Below, piece by piece: positions 5,036 to 5,080 of a stretch of DNA of 5,080 bases; within the stretch, counting starts at the first letter, position 1; each line of letters begins with the position of its first letter. Location: assembly GCA_900321515.1 (NCBI GenBank), contig ONWI01000222.1, positions 1-5,080 on the forward strand, in the 5' to 3' direction. This stretch comes from an uncultured Eubacteriales bacterium (lineage in GTDB: Bacteria > Bacillota > Clostridia > Oscillospirales > Acutalibacteraceae). A program made the translations under genes and the position numbers. The notes beneath the pieces are model-generated. The model was not told the origin of the DNA and made no database searches. It saw nothing but the letters and a program-made list of their open reading frames with translations.

Positions 5036-5071
5036 GCTCGGCTCCGCCGAGCTTGTGGGGCGCTGCCCCAC
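5036..5071. repeat. Two adjacent perfect GC-rich hairpins (REP-like)
   Basis: GCTCGGC (5036-5042) pairs with GCCGAGC (5046-5052) around the loop TCC. Two bases later GTGGGGC (5055-5061) pairs with GCCCCAC (5065-5071) around GCT. Both are perfect 7-bp stems with 3-base loops, and the surrounding 5020-5080 is far richer in GC than the rest of the window. Neither is followed by a T run on either strand inside the window, so they are not ordinary terminators. The layout fits a repetitive extragenic palindrome. It may continue past the window end (CCGCCCCGCA). Confidence 0.7.
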
Positions 5072-5080
5072 CGCCCCGCA

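Noticed and set aside
4853..5071. Minus-strand open frame of 72 codons over the right-edge hairpins
   Set aside because: It is composed of the GC-rich palindromes and the leader, has low-complexity composition, and overlaps the start of the lipoprotein gene in another frame.

Overview
The window looks like chromosome of a Gram-positive Clostridia (Firmicutes), most likely a gut Oscillospiraceae or Lachnospiraceae relative. The reasons are strong AGGAGG-type ribosome binding sites, three lipoprotein signal peptides with lipoboxes, a PstS-like binding protein of a type common in Clostridia, and moderate GC with an AT-rich left end. This placement is an inference from gene style, not from a marker gene. 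I see no tRNA, rRNA, CRISPR array, transposase or integrase.

Left part (1-1200, plus strand). The 3' end of an unrecognised gene enters the window and stops at 126. It is followed by a complete type II toxin-antitoxin operon: a Phd/YefM-type antitoxin (411-677) and a RelE/ParE-type toxin (681-998). The operon has a near-ideal sigma-A promoter (TTGACA, 17 bp, TATAAT), a 9-bp perfect palindrome over the -10 end and start site (probable autoregulatory operator), and an AGGAGG site. Two direct copies of a 37-bp sequence (34/37 identical) bracket the operon, at 164-200 and 1025-1061, each shortly after a stop codon. This makes the operon look like a repeat-bounded cassette. Between the first repeat and the promoter, a 9-base core (CAGGATTTT or its complement) occurs four times and can form competing hairpins. 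A two-way terminator (1141-1194) closes the region and separates it from the convergent genes to the right.

Right part (1265-4869, minus strand). Three predicted lipoproteins lie head to tail. In transcription order they are: a 256-residue lipoprotein with a beta-rich C-terminal domain (4869-4099), closed by its own terminator (4045-3984); a PstS-like substrate-binding lipoprotein (3779-2844); and a 532-residue lipoprotein whose N-terminal half resembles the DUF4163/DUF3298 (RsiV-type) extracellular module (2863-1265). The last two overlap by 20 bp and are very probably translationally coupled. No PstC/A/B permease or ATPase genes are present, so the binding protein looks like an orphan partnered with the RsiV-like protein. 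It also lacks the usual hydroxyl residues in its first ligand-binding loop. The pair is the best candidate here for an uncharacterised envelope sensing or binding system, but that function is inference.

Right edge (4870-5080). The leader of the 256-residue lipoprotein holds a weak promoter candidate and a 9-bp tandem repeat. The last 50 bases are GC-rich and form two perfect adjacent 7-bp hairpins, like a REP-type intergenic palindrome, probably cut off by the window end.
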